Origin: Actinoalloteichus hoggarensis
GTDB lineage: Bacteria; Actinomycetota; Actinomycetes; Mycobacteriales; Pseudonocardiaceae
DNA: 64,000 bases
Direction of reading: 5' to 3'
NCBI RefSeq assembly: GCF_002234535.1
Contig: NZ_CP022521.1
Location: forward strand, 6,370,001 to 6,434,000
This document shows, piece by piece, positions 40,122 to 49,782 of this stretch. Under the pieces are notes generated by a model. That model did not search any database, was not told the DNA's origin, and saw nothing but the letters and a program-made list of their open reading frames with translations. The translations under genes were made by a program, and so were the position numbers. Within the stretch, counting starts at the first letter, position 1. Each line of letters starts with the position of its first letter.

Positions 40122-41978
40122 TCAGCCCGCGTGGTCCAGCCCGCCCATCATCAGCGGGAGCCGCGCCGCCCCGGTGGGCGTGACGCGGATCGGGATGCCC
40201 CAGTCCTGGCGGGCGAGCCGGCAGGCCGGGTGTTCCACGGCGGGGTCGTCGTCGCAGGCCGCCGCCTGGGCCACGACGTGCAGTACGCCGCCCTCGATGT
40301 CGTCGGCGATGACGAGCTGCCTGGTCAGCGACGTGTCGACCCCCGCGCCGGACACGAGCAGTTCCGGCGGCGACGAGGTGATCTCGACCCTGGTCGACGG
40401 CCCGTAGCGTTCGTCGAGCTTCTGCCCGGGCGGCGGGGTGAAGATCACGGCCAGCTCCACCGCTCCGGAGGCCAGCTCGCTCGGAGGGCGACGCACCTGA
40501 TGGGCGGCTCCGGCGACCAGGGTGGCCGCGATGCCGGGCGGGACGGGCCGATCGACGCGATGCGCCGCCGAGCTGACCACCACCAGCTCGCCGTCGAGCA
40601 GCACCGCACCGGAGGGCTCGGCGAGCCCGTCGACCAGCGTCGACACCGAGTCGTCCACGGGGTCGTACCGGCGCACCGCGCCGTTGTAGGTGTCGGCCAC
40701 CGCGAGACTGCCGTCCGCCAGCGCGGTCACGCCCAGCGGATGCTGGAGCAGCGCCTGTGCCGCGGGTCCATCGCGATGACCGAAGTCGAAGAGCCCGGTG
40801 CCCACCGCGGTCCGGACGACGAACCCGCCGTCCTCGACGCCGACCCAGCGCAGGGCCGAGGTCTCCGAGTCGACGAACCACAGCCGGTCGTCGGTGGCCG
40901 CCAGTCCGGAGGGCTGGGCGAGGAAGGCGTCCGCCGCCGGACCGTCCGACAGGCCCTCGACCGTCGTGCCCGCGAAGCGGGCGACCGTGCCGCGTCGGGG
41001 ATCGAACGCACCGAGCGTGTGATTGCCCGCCATCGCGATGATCACGGCGTCCGCCGGCCCCCACCAGGCGACGTCCGTCGGGCTGGTCAGCGGGATCTCG
41101 GTGCCGGGGCCCGCGTCGACGCCGGAGCGCCACTGCTCCCCGGTGCCCGCCACGGTCCGCACCCGCCCGGTGGCCAGGTCCACCCCGCGCAGGGTGTGGT
41201 TGACCGTGTCGGCGACCACGAGGTGGTAGCCGACCTCGGCGGCGACGTCCTCGGGAAGCAACGCCAGCCCGGAGGGCTCGGAGAACTCGGCCTCGACCGG
41301 GTCGCCGTCGCGGTCGCCGCGCGTCCCCCGGCCGATCTCGCGGAGCACCGTCTCCCCGTCGGCGTCCAGTTCGACCACGCGGTGGTGGCGGGTGTCGGCG
41401 ACCAGAAGCGTCCCGGCCGCCGTCGCGATCGCCTTGCTCGGGAACCGCAGGGTGGTCTCGGCGGGCTCGGGCGCGACGTACGGCCCCTCTCCCCGGTGCA
41501 GCGTGCCCTTCGACTCGTGCTCGGCGATCAGCTCGAGGATGACCGCGCGCAACGCCTCGATGTGGCCCTCGCCCGCCGCGACATGCACGACGTATCCCTC
41601 GGGGTCGATGACGACCAGCGTCGGCCAGGCCCGGACGGCGTGCGCCTGCCAGGTGATCAGCTCCGGGTCGTCCAGCACCGGGTGCGTGACCTCGTAGCGC
41701 TCCACGGCCGCCGCCAGCGCGGCGGGGTCGGCCTCGTGGACGAACTTCGGCGAGTGCACGCCGATGGTGACCAGCACGTCGGAGAACTCCTCCTCCAACG
41801 GCCGCAGCTCGTCGAGCACGTGCAGGCAGTTGATGCAGCAGAAGGTCCAGAAGTCCAGGATGGTGATGCGACCACGGAAGTCCTTGATCGAGTAGGACTC
41901 GCCTCCGGTGTTCAGCCAGCCTCGGCCCACCAGCTCGGGAGCCCGGACTCGGGAACGGCGCAGATTCGAAACGGCCAT
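40122..41978 (-). CDS. thioredoxin-like domain plus NHL-repeat protein
   Basis: 618 residues from ATG 41978. N-terminal thioredoxin/redoxin domain (about 1-160) with WTFCCINCLHVLDELRPLEEEF, where CCINC takes the place of CxxC. NHL-type beta-propeller repeats follow (about 190-470; recurrent VADTxNHxLR and ALLPxDGxLxVADTxN blocks), then a C-terminal beta domain. Resembles human NHLRC2 and mycobacterial NHL-thioredoxin proteins. No signal peptide, so cytosolic; substrate unknown. An upstream ATG at 42029 exists, but TATGTT 9 nt before 41978 supports the shorter, leaderless start. Confidence 0.88.
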   Translation of the reverse strand: MAVSNLRRSRVRAPELVGRGWLNTGGESYSIKDFRGRITILDFWTFCCINCLHVLDELRPLEEEFSDVLVTIGVHSPKFVHEADPAALAAAVERYEVTHPVLDDPELITWQAHAVRAWPTLVVIDPEGYVVHVAAGEGHIEALRAVILELIAEHESKGTLHRGEGPYVAPEPAETTLRFPSKAIATAAGTLLVADTRHHRVVELDADGETVLREIGRGTRGDRDGDPVEAEFSEPSGLALLPEDVAAEVGYHLVVADTVNHTLRGVDLATGRVRTVAGTGEQWRSGVDAGPGTEIPLTSPTDVAWWGPADAVIIAMAGNHTLGAFDPRRGTVARFAGTTVEGLSDGPAADAFLAQPSGLAATDDRLWFVDSETSALRWVGVEDGGFVVRTAVGTGLFDFGHRDGPAAQALLQHPLGVTALADGSLAVADTYNGAVRRYDPVDDSVSTLVDGLAEPSGAVLLDGELVVVSSAAHRVDRPVPPGIAATLVAGAAHQVRRPPSELASGAVELAVIFTPPPGQKLDERYGPSTRVEITSSPPELLVSGAGVDTSLTRQLVIADDIEGGVLHVVAQAAACDDDPAVEHPACRLARQDWGIPIRVTPTGAARLPLMMGGLDHAG

Positions 41979-42092
41979 AATGCGCTGAACATACCTGTTG
42001 ACCAGCTTGTTCCCGGCCGCGTCCACCATGTGGACATGTCGTAGAAGGCCTTCGTCCGTGAGTCGACGCCGTCCCCGGCTCCCCCGTCGACG

Positions 42093-43586
42093 TCAGGTCG
42101 GGTCGACAGTCCTCGCCGCGCTGACGTCGTGCCGCGACACCACCGAGGCCGCCTCCAGCAGCATCCAGGCGCTCAGCTGCACGGAGAGATCTCGTTCCGG
42201 TCGTCGAACGCCGTCTCGACCGCGCGCGGCGCCGATGGTGCCCGCGGCGGCGGAGACCGTCGAGACGCTCGGCCCCGTCGGGACCACTGCTTTGGTCGAC
42301 CAGTCCGGGCCGAACAACGGGCCGCCGTCGGCGGCCGCCCGGTTACACCAGGCCGCCTCCGCCGAGGCCAGCACGAGCCGCCGGGCGACGCGCGCCGAGT
42401 CGGCGTGGTGGGCGGGCAGCGTGGTGACGGCGACCGCCAGATATCGGGCGAGGATGCCGCCGAACAGGCCGCCGTCTCCGCCGCCGTGGCCGGGCAGCAC
42501 ACCGTCGGCATCGGCCAGGTGGGCGGCGACGCCCTCGATGGTGCGCGCCGCCCGGCGCCACCAGTGCTCGGCGCCGATGTCCCGCCCGAGTTCGAGGAAG
42601 GCGCCCAGCAGCACGCCCTGGCAGTACGTGTAGATCCGTTTCACGATCAGTCGGACACCGGGGGCGACGGGCGCACGCGGCGGCTCCGGGGTCACCGAGG
42701 CGCCCGGTGCGTCGGTGACGCGCAGCCCGTCCCAGACCAGCCCGGTGTCCGGGTCGACGAGCAGTCGGTCCATCCATTCGGCGGTGTCCGCCGCCCTGGC
42801 GAGGTCGGATGCGGGGCCGCCCGCCCGGGCGTTCCTGGCGAGCAGGATCGCGGCGGGCCCGTTGGAGGGGACGTTCTTGAAGTCGTCGCCGTGCCGCTCC
42901 GGACGACGCCACCAGATGCCGCCGCCCGCGTGCTCGGTCCAGGCGCCGCGGAGTTCGTCGAGCAGCAGCCGCATCGCCCTCGGCCGGGCGATGCCCACCG
43001 CCGCCTCCGCACGTTGCAGAGCCAGTCCGAGCCATGCCATGTCGTCGAAGTAGTGGTTCGTCCAGCCCGCGTTGCGCAGCGGGACGGCCCGGATGACGTC
43101 CTGAATCACCGCTCGGCGGCGTGGCGAGGGGCTGCGCCGCCATGCGTCGATCGCGCAGTCCAGCAGGTGCGCCTGCCACCAGTAGCCCCACGAGCCGACG
43201 CCGAGCCGCTCGATCGTGCTCGGCGGCCAGTGCATCCGGCCGAGGCGTGCTCCGGGCAGCCCCCAGACCGGTCGCAGATGCCGGACGCGGATCGCATGCT
43301 CCGCCGCGCCCGCCCGATCGGCCCAGACGGCCGCGGTCCGCTCGGCGGCATCACCACTGTGGACGTCGCGACCTGCGGCTTCACCGTCCGAGACGTCTCG
43401 GCCGGTGGCATCTCGATGTGCGGCGTCTCGACGTGCGGCGTCGCGGCCCGTGTCGCCCTGGTCGGCATCCCCACGGCGCCGCGGGCAGCCGCCCGAGTCC
43501 GTGCGACCGGAGTCGGTTCTGTCCGCGCCGGAGAGGCCGGGGTCGGGCCGGTCCGGCAGTCTGTCGCTCTCGGGGTGGGGTGTCAT
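42093..43586 (-). CDS. GH76-like alpha-mannanase-family protein
   Basis: 497 residues from ATG 43586, though the first 75 residues are repetitive (RDAARRDAAHRDATGRDV) and the true start may be internal. The rest is an (alpha/alpha)6 barrel: WTNHYFDDMAWLGLALQRAE holds the adjacent Asp pair of GH76 endo-alpha-1,6-mannanases; GGIWWRRPERHGDDFKNVPSNGPAAILLAR and YTYCQGVLLGAFLELGRD follow the family. No signal peptide, so it may act inside the cell on mannosylated lipids or glycans. Substrate not proven. Confidence 0.8.
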   Translation of the reverse strand: MTPHPESDRLPDRPDPGLSGADRTDSGRTDSGGCPRRRGDADQGDTGRDAARRDAAHRDATGRDVSDGEAAGRDVHSGDAAERTAAVWADRAGAAEHAIRVRHLRPVWGLPGARLGRMHWPPSTIERLGVGSWGYWWQAHLLDCAIDAWRRSPSPRRRAVIQDVIRAVPLRNAGWTNHYFDDMAWLGLALQRAEAAVGIARPRAMRLLLDELRGAWTEHAGGGIWWRRPERHGDDFKNVPSNGPAAILLARNARAGGPASDLARAADTAEWMDRLLVDPDTGLVWDGLRVTDAPGASVTPEPPRAPVAPGVRLIVKRIYTYCQGVLLGAFLELGRDIGAEHWWRRAARTIEGVAAHLADADGVLPGHGGGDGGLFGGILARYLAVAVTTLPAHHADSARVARRLVLASAEAAWCNRAAADGGPLFGPDWSTKAVVPTGPSVSTVSAAAGTIGAARGRDGVRRPERDLSVQLSAWMLLEAASVVSRHDVSAARTVDPT

Positions 43587-43721
43587 CCCGCCATGGTGCT
43601 GGCTTGTCGCCGAAGTCCGCAGCCCCGGCGGGGGGCGTAGCGTTCGCGCCGCCCGCGCGCTCCTGCCCGATGATCCGCCTGCCCCGGCGGAGAGCAGCCG
43701 GCCGCGGCAGCCCGGCGGAGG

Positions 43722-44411
43722 TCACCAGGCGTTCGAGAGATCCGCGTGGCGGCTGATCCAGTCGTGCATGACGATGCCCGCCGCGACGCCCGCGTTGATC
43801 GAGCGGGTCGAGCCGAACTGGGCGATGGAGACCAGCAGGTCGGCGCCCTCACGTGCTTCGGCGGAGACGCCGGCGCCCTCATGGCCGAACACGAGCACGC
43901 AGCGTCGGGGCAGCGCCGTCTCCTCCAGCCGGACCGAGCCCGCCGTGTTGTCCACCGCGACGACGCTCAGTCCCTGGTCGGCGGCGAATGCCAGCAGCGC
44001 GGCGACGTCCGGCTGATGCAGGACGTGCTGGTAGCGGTCGGTCACCATCGCGCCGCGCCGGTTCCACCGCCTGCGACCCACGATGTGCACGGCCTTGGCG
44101 GCGAAGGCGTTGGCGGTGCGCACCACCGTGCCGATGTTGTGATCGTGCTGGAAGTTCTCGACGGCCACGTGGAACTCGTGCCGACGGGTGTCCAGGTCGG
44201 CCACCACGGCTTCACGCCGCCAGTACCGATAGGCGTCCATCACGTTGCGCCGGTCGCCCTCGGCGAGCAGCTCCGGGTCATAGCGTTCGTCCGCCGGGAT
44301 CGGGCCCTCCCACGGCCCCACCCCGACCGGCTCGCCGAAGACCCACTCCGTCGGGCCCGGCTCCTCGGCTCGCCGTGCGTCCTCGACGGGCGGCGGCTGG
44401 TCGGTGCTCAG
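43722..44411 (-). CDS. SpoU-family RNA 2'-O-methyltransferase
   Basis: SPOUT-fold methylase of rRNA or tRNA. The three SpoU motifs are clear: NFQHDHNIGTVVRTANAFAAKAV; RRCVLVFGHEGAGVSAEA; and SINAGVAAGIVMHDWISRH near the C-terminus. About 229 residues. The start is unsettled: no ATG or GTG lies near the domain boundary, but CTG at 44411 overlaps the LemA stop as CTGA and would allow coupling. Upstream in-frame sequence is a low-complexity shadow of lemA. Homologous in position to Rv0380c. Confidence 0.88.
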   Translation of the reverse strand: MSTDQPPPVEDARRAEEPGPTEWVFGEPVGVGPWEGPIPADERYDPELLAEGDRRNVMDAYRYWRREAVVADLDTRRHEFHVAVENFQHDHNIGTVVRTANAFAAKAVHIVGRRRWNRRGAMVTDRYQHVLHQPDVAALLAFAADQGLSVVAVDNTAGSVRLEETALPRRCVLVFGHEGAGVSAEAREGADLLVSIAQFGSTRSINAGVAAGIVMHDWISRHADLSNAW

Positions 44412-45235
44412 GGCCGGCTCGGCGGCTGCGGGTGGTGACCGGGCTGCGGCTGCTGTTGCCGCGGCGGGCCGGGCTGCCCGAAGCCCTGGGGGCCTGCGAC
44501 CTGCTGCCCGAAGCCCTGGGGGCCGGGGTTCGCCTGCGGCAGCCCGGCCGCGGGCGGCGGGGTGGTCTGCGGTGCCTGCCCGTGATGCGGCGGCAGCCCG
44601 GCCTGGGGCTGCCACTGCTGCTGCGGCGCCTGCTGCTGCGGCCCAGGCCGGTGGAGCGAGTCGAACGCACCGGTCAACGACGGCGAGGCCCGCACGTAGG
44701 GATCGTCGACCTCGAAGTACTCCGCCTGGCCGATCTTCGCGATACTCGCGACGATGCTGGAGGGGATCGACTGCACACGGGTGTTCAACGCGCGCACATT
44801 GCCGTTGTAGAAGCGACGGCCTGCGGCGATCCGGTCCTCGGTATCGGCGAGCTGCTTCTGCAGGTGCAGGAAGTTCTGATTCGACTGGAGCTGTGGATAG
44901 CTCTCGGCCAGCCCGAGGAAGCCGTGCAGGGCGCCGGTGAGCTGCTGCTCCGCGCGACTCTGGTCGTGCACGCTCGCGTGGGCCTGCCTGGCCTGCATCG
45001 CGTGCGACCGCGCCGCGATCACCTGTTGCAGGGTGCTCTGCTCGAACTGAGCGGAGGCCCGCACCGTCTCCACCAGGTTCGGGATGAGGTCGTAGCGCCG
45101 CTGCAACTCGACGTCGACCTGTCGCCAGGACTCCTCGACGGTATTGCGCTGCGCGACGAACCGGTTGTAACTGACGATGTAGCCGACTCCCAGGAGGACG
45201 ACCACGGCCAGCACGAGCAGCAGGATCAACAGCAC
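44408..45235 (-). CDS. LemA-family membrane protein with Gln/Pro-rich tail
   Basis: Single N-terminal membrane helix (LLILLLVLAVVVLLGVGYIV) and the LemA helical bundle: YNRFVAQRNTVEESWRQVDVELQRRYDLIPNLVETVRA is the family signature, with AESYPQLQSNQNFLHLQKQLADTEDRIAAGRRFYNGNVRALNT following. The final 75 residues are Gln/Pro/Gly-rich (GPQGFGQQVAGPQGFGQP). GTG 45235 is preferred: AGGAG lies 8 nt upstream, while the GTG at 45244 abuts that site. Function of LemA is poorly known; envelope-associated. Confidence 0.9.
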   Translation of the reverse strand: MLLILLLVLAVVVLLGVGYIVSYNRFVAQRNTVEESWRQVDVELQRRYDLIPNLVETVRASAQFEQSTLQQVIAARSHAMQARQAHASVHDQSRAEQQLTGALHGFLGLAESYPQLQSNQNFLHLQKQLADTEDRIAAGRRFYNGNVRALNTRVQSIPSSIVASIAKIGQAEYFEVDDPYVRASPSLTGAFDSLHRPGPQQQAPQQQWQPQAGLPPHHGQAPQTTPPPAAGLPQANPGPQGFGQQVAGPQGFGQPGPPRQQQPQPGHHPQPPSRP

Positions 45236-46216
45236 GGGGTCCACTCCTGGAGGCTACCGGCTGTGCTCGCCGGGGTCACCGCCTCACAGGAACCCGCCGT
45301 CGATCAGGACGGGGAGCGGCTGACGGCGCCGACGAGTCCTTCGTCGGGCTCGGTGGGCGTCCGACCACGGGAATGAACGGGGCGGCTCCCCGTCGGAAGA
45401 CGCACTCCCGTTGTGGAACTCGCCGGGTCAGAGGTAGGCGACGCGGTCGTCGGAAGGCCTGCTCCCGCGAACCGGTTCACGTTGGTCGGTTCTCGTGCCG
45501 TTCCGCCGACGCCGGTCGATCCGCCTCTACGTGGACGAGCCGGTGCCATCGCACTTCGGCGGAGGTGTCTCGGTGGACCTGTCGGACAAGCTGAATACGG
45601 TGTCACCCGCGATGCCGTGTCCGGCGACGGCGCGACAGCGGGCGTCGAAGAGGGTCTGGCCGGTCCGAAGAGCGCGCGGTGCCGACCTCCGCCCCACGGC
45701 AGTCGTGCGGTGTCGTGCCGCCTCGACACAGGGCTGTTCCGATCCGACCGCGGCGGCGTCAGAGAGGTCTGCGCCGTCATGATCACCTCGGCGGCGACCA
45801 CCGCCGCCCGTCGGGCATCGTCGGTGAGGGCGTGGGCCTGCCGCAGCCGCGTTACGACTCCCATGACCGACATCGCTCGACTCCTCACCTTCGGTGACCG
45901 CCTGCGGATGCCGGACGGCGCCGCGTCCCGGTCACACGGGGCGCCCGGCGCACAGGCGGGCGGGGTTCGGCCGAATCCGTCACCCTTGATCGCCGAGACG
46001 ACACCGTCGAAGCCGGCATGTCCGATGCGCCGGGTGCCGCAGTCGTGATCATGGTGTGCGGGCAGACCGCGGAGCAGACGGCTCACGGGCGACCTGCCGC
46101 CCGGCGACGGCGCTGCATGTGCCGCAGCCCGTCGCGCTCGCCACCGGCGTCACCCGGCAGGACGCAGACCAGTCGGTGGCGGGCGGGATCGCGCCGCACG
46201 GCTCCGCCCGCCTCGG
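45236..46216. other. 980-bp region without an intact gene
   Basis: Between lemA and pyrE. Frames are Arg/Pro-rich. On the minus strand, about 45770-45870 (a frame opening SVMGVVTRLRQAHALTDDAR) and 45537-45770 in another frame (ending GIAGDTVFSLSDRSTE before TAG at 45537) both show coding-like third-position GC and could be a frameshifted remnant; this is weak. No hairpin, tRNA or repeat recognised. Confidence 0.35.
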
Positions 46217-46786
46217 TCAGCTCAGCCCGAGATCCGGCAGGCCGAGCAGGTAGCGATACGGCAGCCCCTCGGCCTCCACCCGCTCACGGGCTCCGGTGTC
46301 CCGGTCGACGACCGTCGCGACGCCCACGACCTCGGCGCCCGCCTCACGCAGCGCCTCGACGGCGGTCAGCACACTGCCGCCCGTGGTGGAGGTGTCCTCC
46401 ACCGCCAGCACTCGGCGGCCCGCGACGTCCGGACCCTCGATCCGGCGCTGCATGCCGTGCTGCTTGGTCGCCTTGCGCACCACGAAGGCGTCCAACGCCA
46501 CGTCGTCCCGCGCGGCGTCGTGCAACAGGGACATCGCCAGCGGATCGGCGCCCAACGTCAGGCCGCCCACGGCCGTGTAGTCCCAGTCGGCGGTCAACTG
46601 CCGCAGCAGCCTGCCCAGCAGCGGCGCCGCCGCGTGGTGCAGCGTCACCCTGCGCAGGTCGATGTAGTAGTCGGCCTCGGCACCGGAGGACAGCACCACC
46701 CGGCCGCGCACCACGGCCAGCCTCGAGACCAGCGCGGCCAGTTCACGCCGGGCCGCGTCGTCCACCGACGGCTGCGACGGTGTCAC
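46217..46786 (-). CDS. pyrE: orotate phosphoribosyltransferase
   Basis: Joins orotate and PRPP to give OMP in pyrimidine synthesis. 189 residues from GTG 46786, which puts the N-terminus in register with mycobacterial PyrE (ELAALVSRLAVVRGRVVLSSGAEADYYIDLRRVTLHH). PRPP-binding motif VLAVEDTSTTGGSVLTAVEAL; catalytic-loop Lys in VRKATKQHGMQRRIEG. ATG 46846 has a GAGG 6 nt upstream and would add 20 residues; the choice is open. Syntenic with Rv0382c. Confidence 0.95.
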   Translation of the reverse strand: MTPSQPSVDDAARRELAALVSRLAVVRGRVVLSSGAEADYYIDLRRVTLHHAAAPLLGRLLRQLTADWDYTAVGGLTLGADPLAMSLLHDAARDDVALDAFVVRKATKQHGMQRRIEGPDVAGRRVLAVEDTSTTGGSVLTAVEALREAGAEVVGVATVVDRDTGARERVEAEGLPYRYLLGLPDLGLS

Positions 46787-46971
46787 CTGAGAGTTCGATT
46801 CGCCTCGCACAAGGCCCCAGACTGGCACATCCGGCCCGAGCACCATCCGAGGCCTCGGCATGCGGGCGCCCGGCCGACCGGGGACCGACGGCTGCGGCGA
46901 CGCGAGAACGCACGGCCGGGCGCGCGACGATCCGATGCCCCCGGCGGAGCGGCGTGGGGAGACGGATCGGT

Positions 46972-47655
46972 TCAGGCGCGGTCCTGCCAGACGTAGTCGG
47001 GGACCCGCTCCACGATGTCGACGACGAAGGTCGCCAGCGGCGCGATGTCCGCCGGGCGCAGCCTGCCCGACCGCCAGCTCAGGAGATTGCCGCCGTCGAA
47101 CCGGAAGGGCAGCGATCTGAACCGTTCGTCGCCGAGCATCCACTCCATGGTCCGGGGATGCAGGATGTCATAGGCGAAGCGGCCGTCCTCGGTGTCGATG
47201 CGAAAGGCGCGGTTGAACTCCTCGCTCTCCAGCTGGAGGTCCTTGACACCGAAGACGCTCATCAACCGGTGCCCGAGATGCTCTCGGGTCACCTCCAACA
47301 CGGGCCGGGGCGTCGGGGTGAACACCGAGGCCACCGCGAAGCGATACGTGGTGTCCCGGCGATTCTTGCCCGATCCCTGTCGTTCCACGTAGAAGTACTC
47401 GAAGACCACCAGCCGTCTGCCGCGATGCGCGCCCTCCACGACGTGTTGGGCACCCCGCCGATGACCCCGGCGGAACATGGGTGCCTGGAAGTGACCGACC
47501 CATCGATCGTCGCGAGGCCGATACGACCAGCCGTGCGCGTCGGCCCAGGCCTGGAACTCCGCGCGCCTCTTGCGCCGGAGATGCCGGGCGATCAGTAAGG
47601 TGCCGACGATCAGCAGCCCGAAGGCCAGGACCGCCAGGATTCCCAGCGCCTCCAC
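46972..47655 (-). CDS. single-pass membrane protein, conserved, unknown function
   Basis: 227 residues from GTG 47655 (GGGGG upstream). One N-terminal helix (ILAVLAFGLLIVGTLLIARHL), then a soluble domain beginning RRAEFQAWADAHGWSYRPRDDRW, a pattern shared by actinobacterial proteins where a short name like DUF3137 is sometimes used. Strands such as RRLVVFEYFYVERQGSGKNRRDTTYRFAVASV follow. Lies between pyrE and an SDR gene, roughly where Rv0381c lies in mycobacteria. No catalytic motif recognised. Confidence 0.8.
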   Translation of the reverse strand: MEALGILAVLAFGLLIVGTLLIARHLRRKRRAEFQAWADAHGWSYRPRDDRWVGHFQAPMFRRGHRRGAQHVVEGAHRGRRLVVFEYFYVERQGSGKNRRDTTYRFAVASVFTPTPRPVLEVTREHLGHRLMSVFGVKDLQLESEEFNRAFRIDTEDGRFAYDILHPRTMEWMLGDERFRSLPFRFDGGNLLSWRSGRLRPADIAPLATFVVDIVERVPDYVWQDRA

Positions 47656-47679
47656 GATTCCCCCGCTCCGTCTCGCCCG

Positions 47680-48453
47680 TCAGTTCGACCGGGCGTTGAC
47701 GCGGGACGCGAGTCGCCGCACCAGTGCCCGAGGCAGCAGACCGGACAACGCCGCCGCGGCCTTGTACGGCAGGGCCGGGATCGACAGCACCCGATCGCGC
47801 CGCAGGTCACGCAGACAGTCGTGGACGACCCGATCGGCGTCCAGGTACAGCGGGGCGGGCACACCGCTCATGTCGATGCCCGCGCGGTCATGGAACTCGG
47901 TCCGGGTGAAGCCGGGGCACAGGGCGAGGACGCGCACCGCGCTGCCCGTCGTCATCCGCGCCAGTCCCTCCGTGAACATCGTGACCCACGCCTTGCTCGC
48001 GGTGTAGGTCGAGCCGCGGCCGGGGAAGAAGCCCGCGACACTGGACACGTTGATCACCGCGCCGCGATTCCTGGCGAGCATCGGCGGCAGCGCGGCATGG
48101 CTGAACTGGAGCACGGCGGTGACGTTCACGTCGAGCTGTGCGCGCAGCCGATCGAAGTCCAGCTCGAGGAAGTCCTCGGACGCGGTGAATCCGGCGTTGT
48201 TGACCAGGAGGTCCACCGGCCGGTCCTCGGCGCGAAGGCGGTCGGCCACCCGGTCCCGATCGGCGTCCTTCGCCAGATCGGCGGGCAGCACCTCCACGGT
48301 GATGCCGTGTCGGTCCCGTAGGACGGCGGCCAGCTCGGTCAGGCGGGTCTCATCGCGGGCGACCAGCACCAGATCGTGGCCCTCGGCCGCGAGCCGTCGC
48401 GCGAAGGAGCGGCCGATGCCCGCGGTCGGGCCGGTGATGAGCGCGGTCGTCAT
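47680..48453 (-). CDS. short-chain dehydrogenase/reductase
   Basis: 257 residues from ATG 48453. NAD(P) motif TGPTAGIGRSFARRLAAEG at the very N-terminus, NNAG (DLLVNNAGFTASEDF), catalytic Ser in VINVSSVAGF and the Y-x3-K pair in STYTASKAWVTMF. Classical SDR of the acyl/keto-reductase type; substrate unknown. TACCGT is 7 nt before the ATG and no Shine-Dalgarno is present, consistent with leaderless translation; the longer ATG at 48489 would put 12 residues before the dinucleotide motif. Confidence 0.9.
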   Translation of the reverse strand: MTTALITGPTAGIGRSFARRLAAEGHDLVLVARDETRLTELAAVLRDRHGITVEVLPADLAKDADRDRVADRLRAEDRPVDLLVNNAGFTASEDFLELDFDRLRAQLDVNVTAVLQFSHAALPPMLARNRGAVINVSSVAGFFPGRGSTYTASKAWVTMFTEGLARMTTGSAVRVLALCPGFTRTEFHDRAGIDMSGVPAPLYLDADRVVHDCLRDLRRDRVLSIPALPYKAAAALSGLLPRALVRRLASRVNARSN

Positions 48454-48725
48454 GTCTGGCACGGTAACGGCCGACACGGACCGTGTCACCGGAATCCGCG
48501 TCCGGATACGCGGCGCCCTGGTCGAACGCCCACCCCGCCCATGGCGGCAGGCGAGTCGGCAGGCAGCGTACCCGCGGACCGATGGCCCGCCGCGCGGCCG
48601 TCTCCCTCACGTCCGCACGAGGGCGTCATGCCTGTCGACGGCGAAGGTGATCGGCCGTCGCCCCGGACACCGCCGCGCCGACGACTCCGCGCCCGACCGG
48701 CGGCCCGGCCGAGCCGATCGCCCCG

Positions 48726-49457
48726 TCAGGACGACGGCCGGTAGACCTCGTCCTGTTCGCGCTTGTCCGAGGGTGCGGCCTCCAACGCCGGGATCTCGTC
48801 GTCCACGACGTCCTCGGCGTCGGGATCGAAGGGATCGACCAGGTCGGCGATCTCGCCGACGTCCCGCAGCAGTTGTTCGAGCCGGGCGGGCGCGGCGCTG
48901 GGCGGCGCGGCGGCCACCACCCACTCGTTCTCCAGCCACACCACCACGACGTCCTCGCCGATCTCCTCGGCGGCCTCGACGAGGTCGGGCGTCATCAGGG
49001 CGCGAGCGGCGTTCAGGTTGGTGACGAAGGCGTAGCGGGAGCCGACCGGACCGAGCAGGTCGAGTCCGGACTCCTGCGGCACGGGAACGCTGGGCAGCCA
49101 CAACTCCACCACGACGTCGTGCTTGCGGCGACAGCGGACCGCGATCAGCACCGAGCTGATCCGACCGCCGGTCTCGTGATCGAAGACGTAGACCTGACGC
49201 CTGCCGTCGGCGGTGAAGGTGGAACCGGCGACCACGTCCTTGGCGAGCCCGCTGCCGTGGGGAGCGAGAGCACCGTGTTCCCACCGAGTCGGCAGGACCT
49301 GGTCGACCTCGGCGAACTGCCAGCCACGCAGCGCCGCCCACCGACGACGCTCCCGGTTGCGCGCCGTGCGCTGGGCACGATCGGCAGCCAACAGGACGAA
49401 ACCACCCACGGCGAAGAGCACGGCCACCGTGAACCAGACCCAAGTAGGCACGTTCAC
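48726..49457 (-). CDS. Rv0383c-like anchored protein
   Basis: 243 residues from GTG 49457. N-terminal helix (VWFTVAVLFAVGGFVLLAADRA) anchors a domain starting RNRERRRWAALRGWQFAEVDQVLPTRWEHGALA, with ITSGST-like strands and a C-terminal acidic tail (DPFDPDAEDVVDDEIPALEAAPSDKREQDEVY). Same position relative to clpB as M. tuberculosis Rv0383c. Its internal half resembles the 46972-47655 protein in layout (TM, RRxxWxxxxGW start), suggesting distant paralogy. TACCCT lies 7 nt before the GTG: probably leaderless. Function unknown. Confidence 0.82.
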   Translation of the reverse strand: MNVPTWVWFTVAVLFAVGGFVLLAADRAQRTARNRERRRWAALRGWQFAEVDQVLPTRWEHGALAPHGSGLAKDVVAGSTFTADGRRQVYVFDHETGGRISSVLIAVRCRRKHDVVVELWLPSVPVPQESGLDLLGPVGSRYAFVTNLNAARALMTPDLVEAAEEIGEDVVVVWLENEWVVAAAPPSAAPARLEQLLRDVGEIADLVDPFDPDAEDVVDDEIPALEAAPSDKREQDEVYRPSS

Positions 49458-49782
49458 AGTGCGAAGGGTAGCGACGTGCTCGGCGGTTGGCGAAGATCGC
49501 GGTACCGATAAAGTCCTATCTGACTCAAAGTGACGCCTCTCGGCCTAGAGTTCGGTGGTCACGCGGAATCCGCCCGCATGACGATCACGGCCGGTGACGC
49601 CGGATCGGCGGGCGCCGCGCCGGTCGGCCCGCGGCACCCCGATACGGCGGACGTCGAGCATCCGCGCTCCGTCCGCTGTGGACGAGATCGCGACGGTCCG
49701 CCGTCGCCCCCGCTCCCGGCCGGGAGCGATCGCCCCCGGCCGGATATCCGATGCGGTCTGCGCCACCCGCGATGCTCGCGCC
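49458..49782. other. 325-bp intergenic after clpB
   Basis: Between the clpB stop and the Rv0383c-like start. Contains the latter's promoter; a relatively AT-rich GATAAAGTCCTATCTGACTC lies at 49507-49526. No gene seen. Confidence 0.4.
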
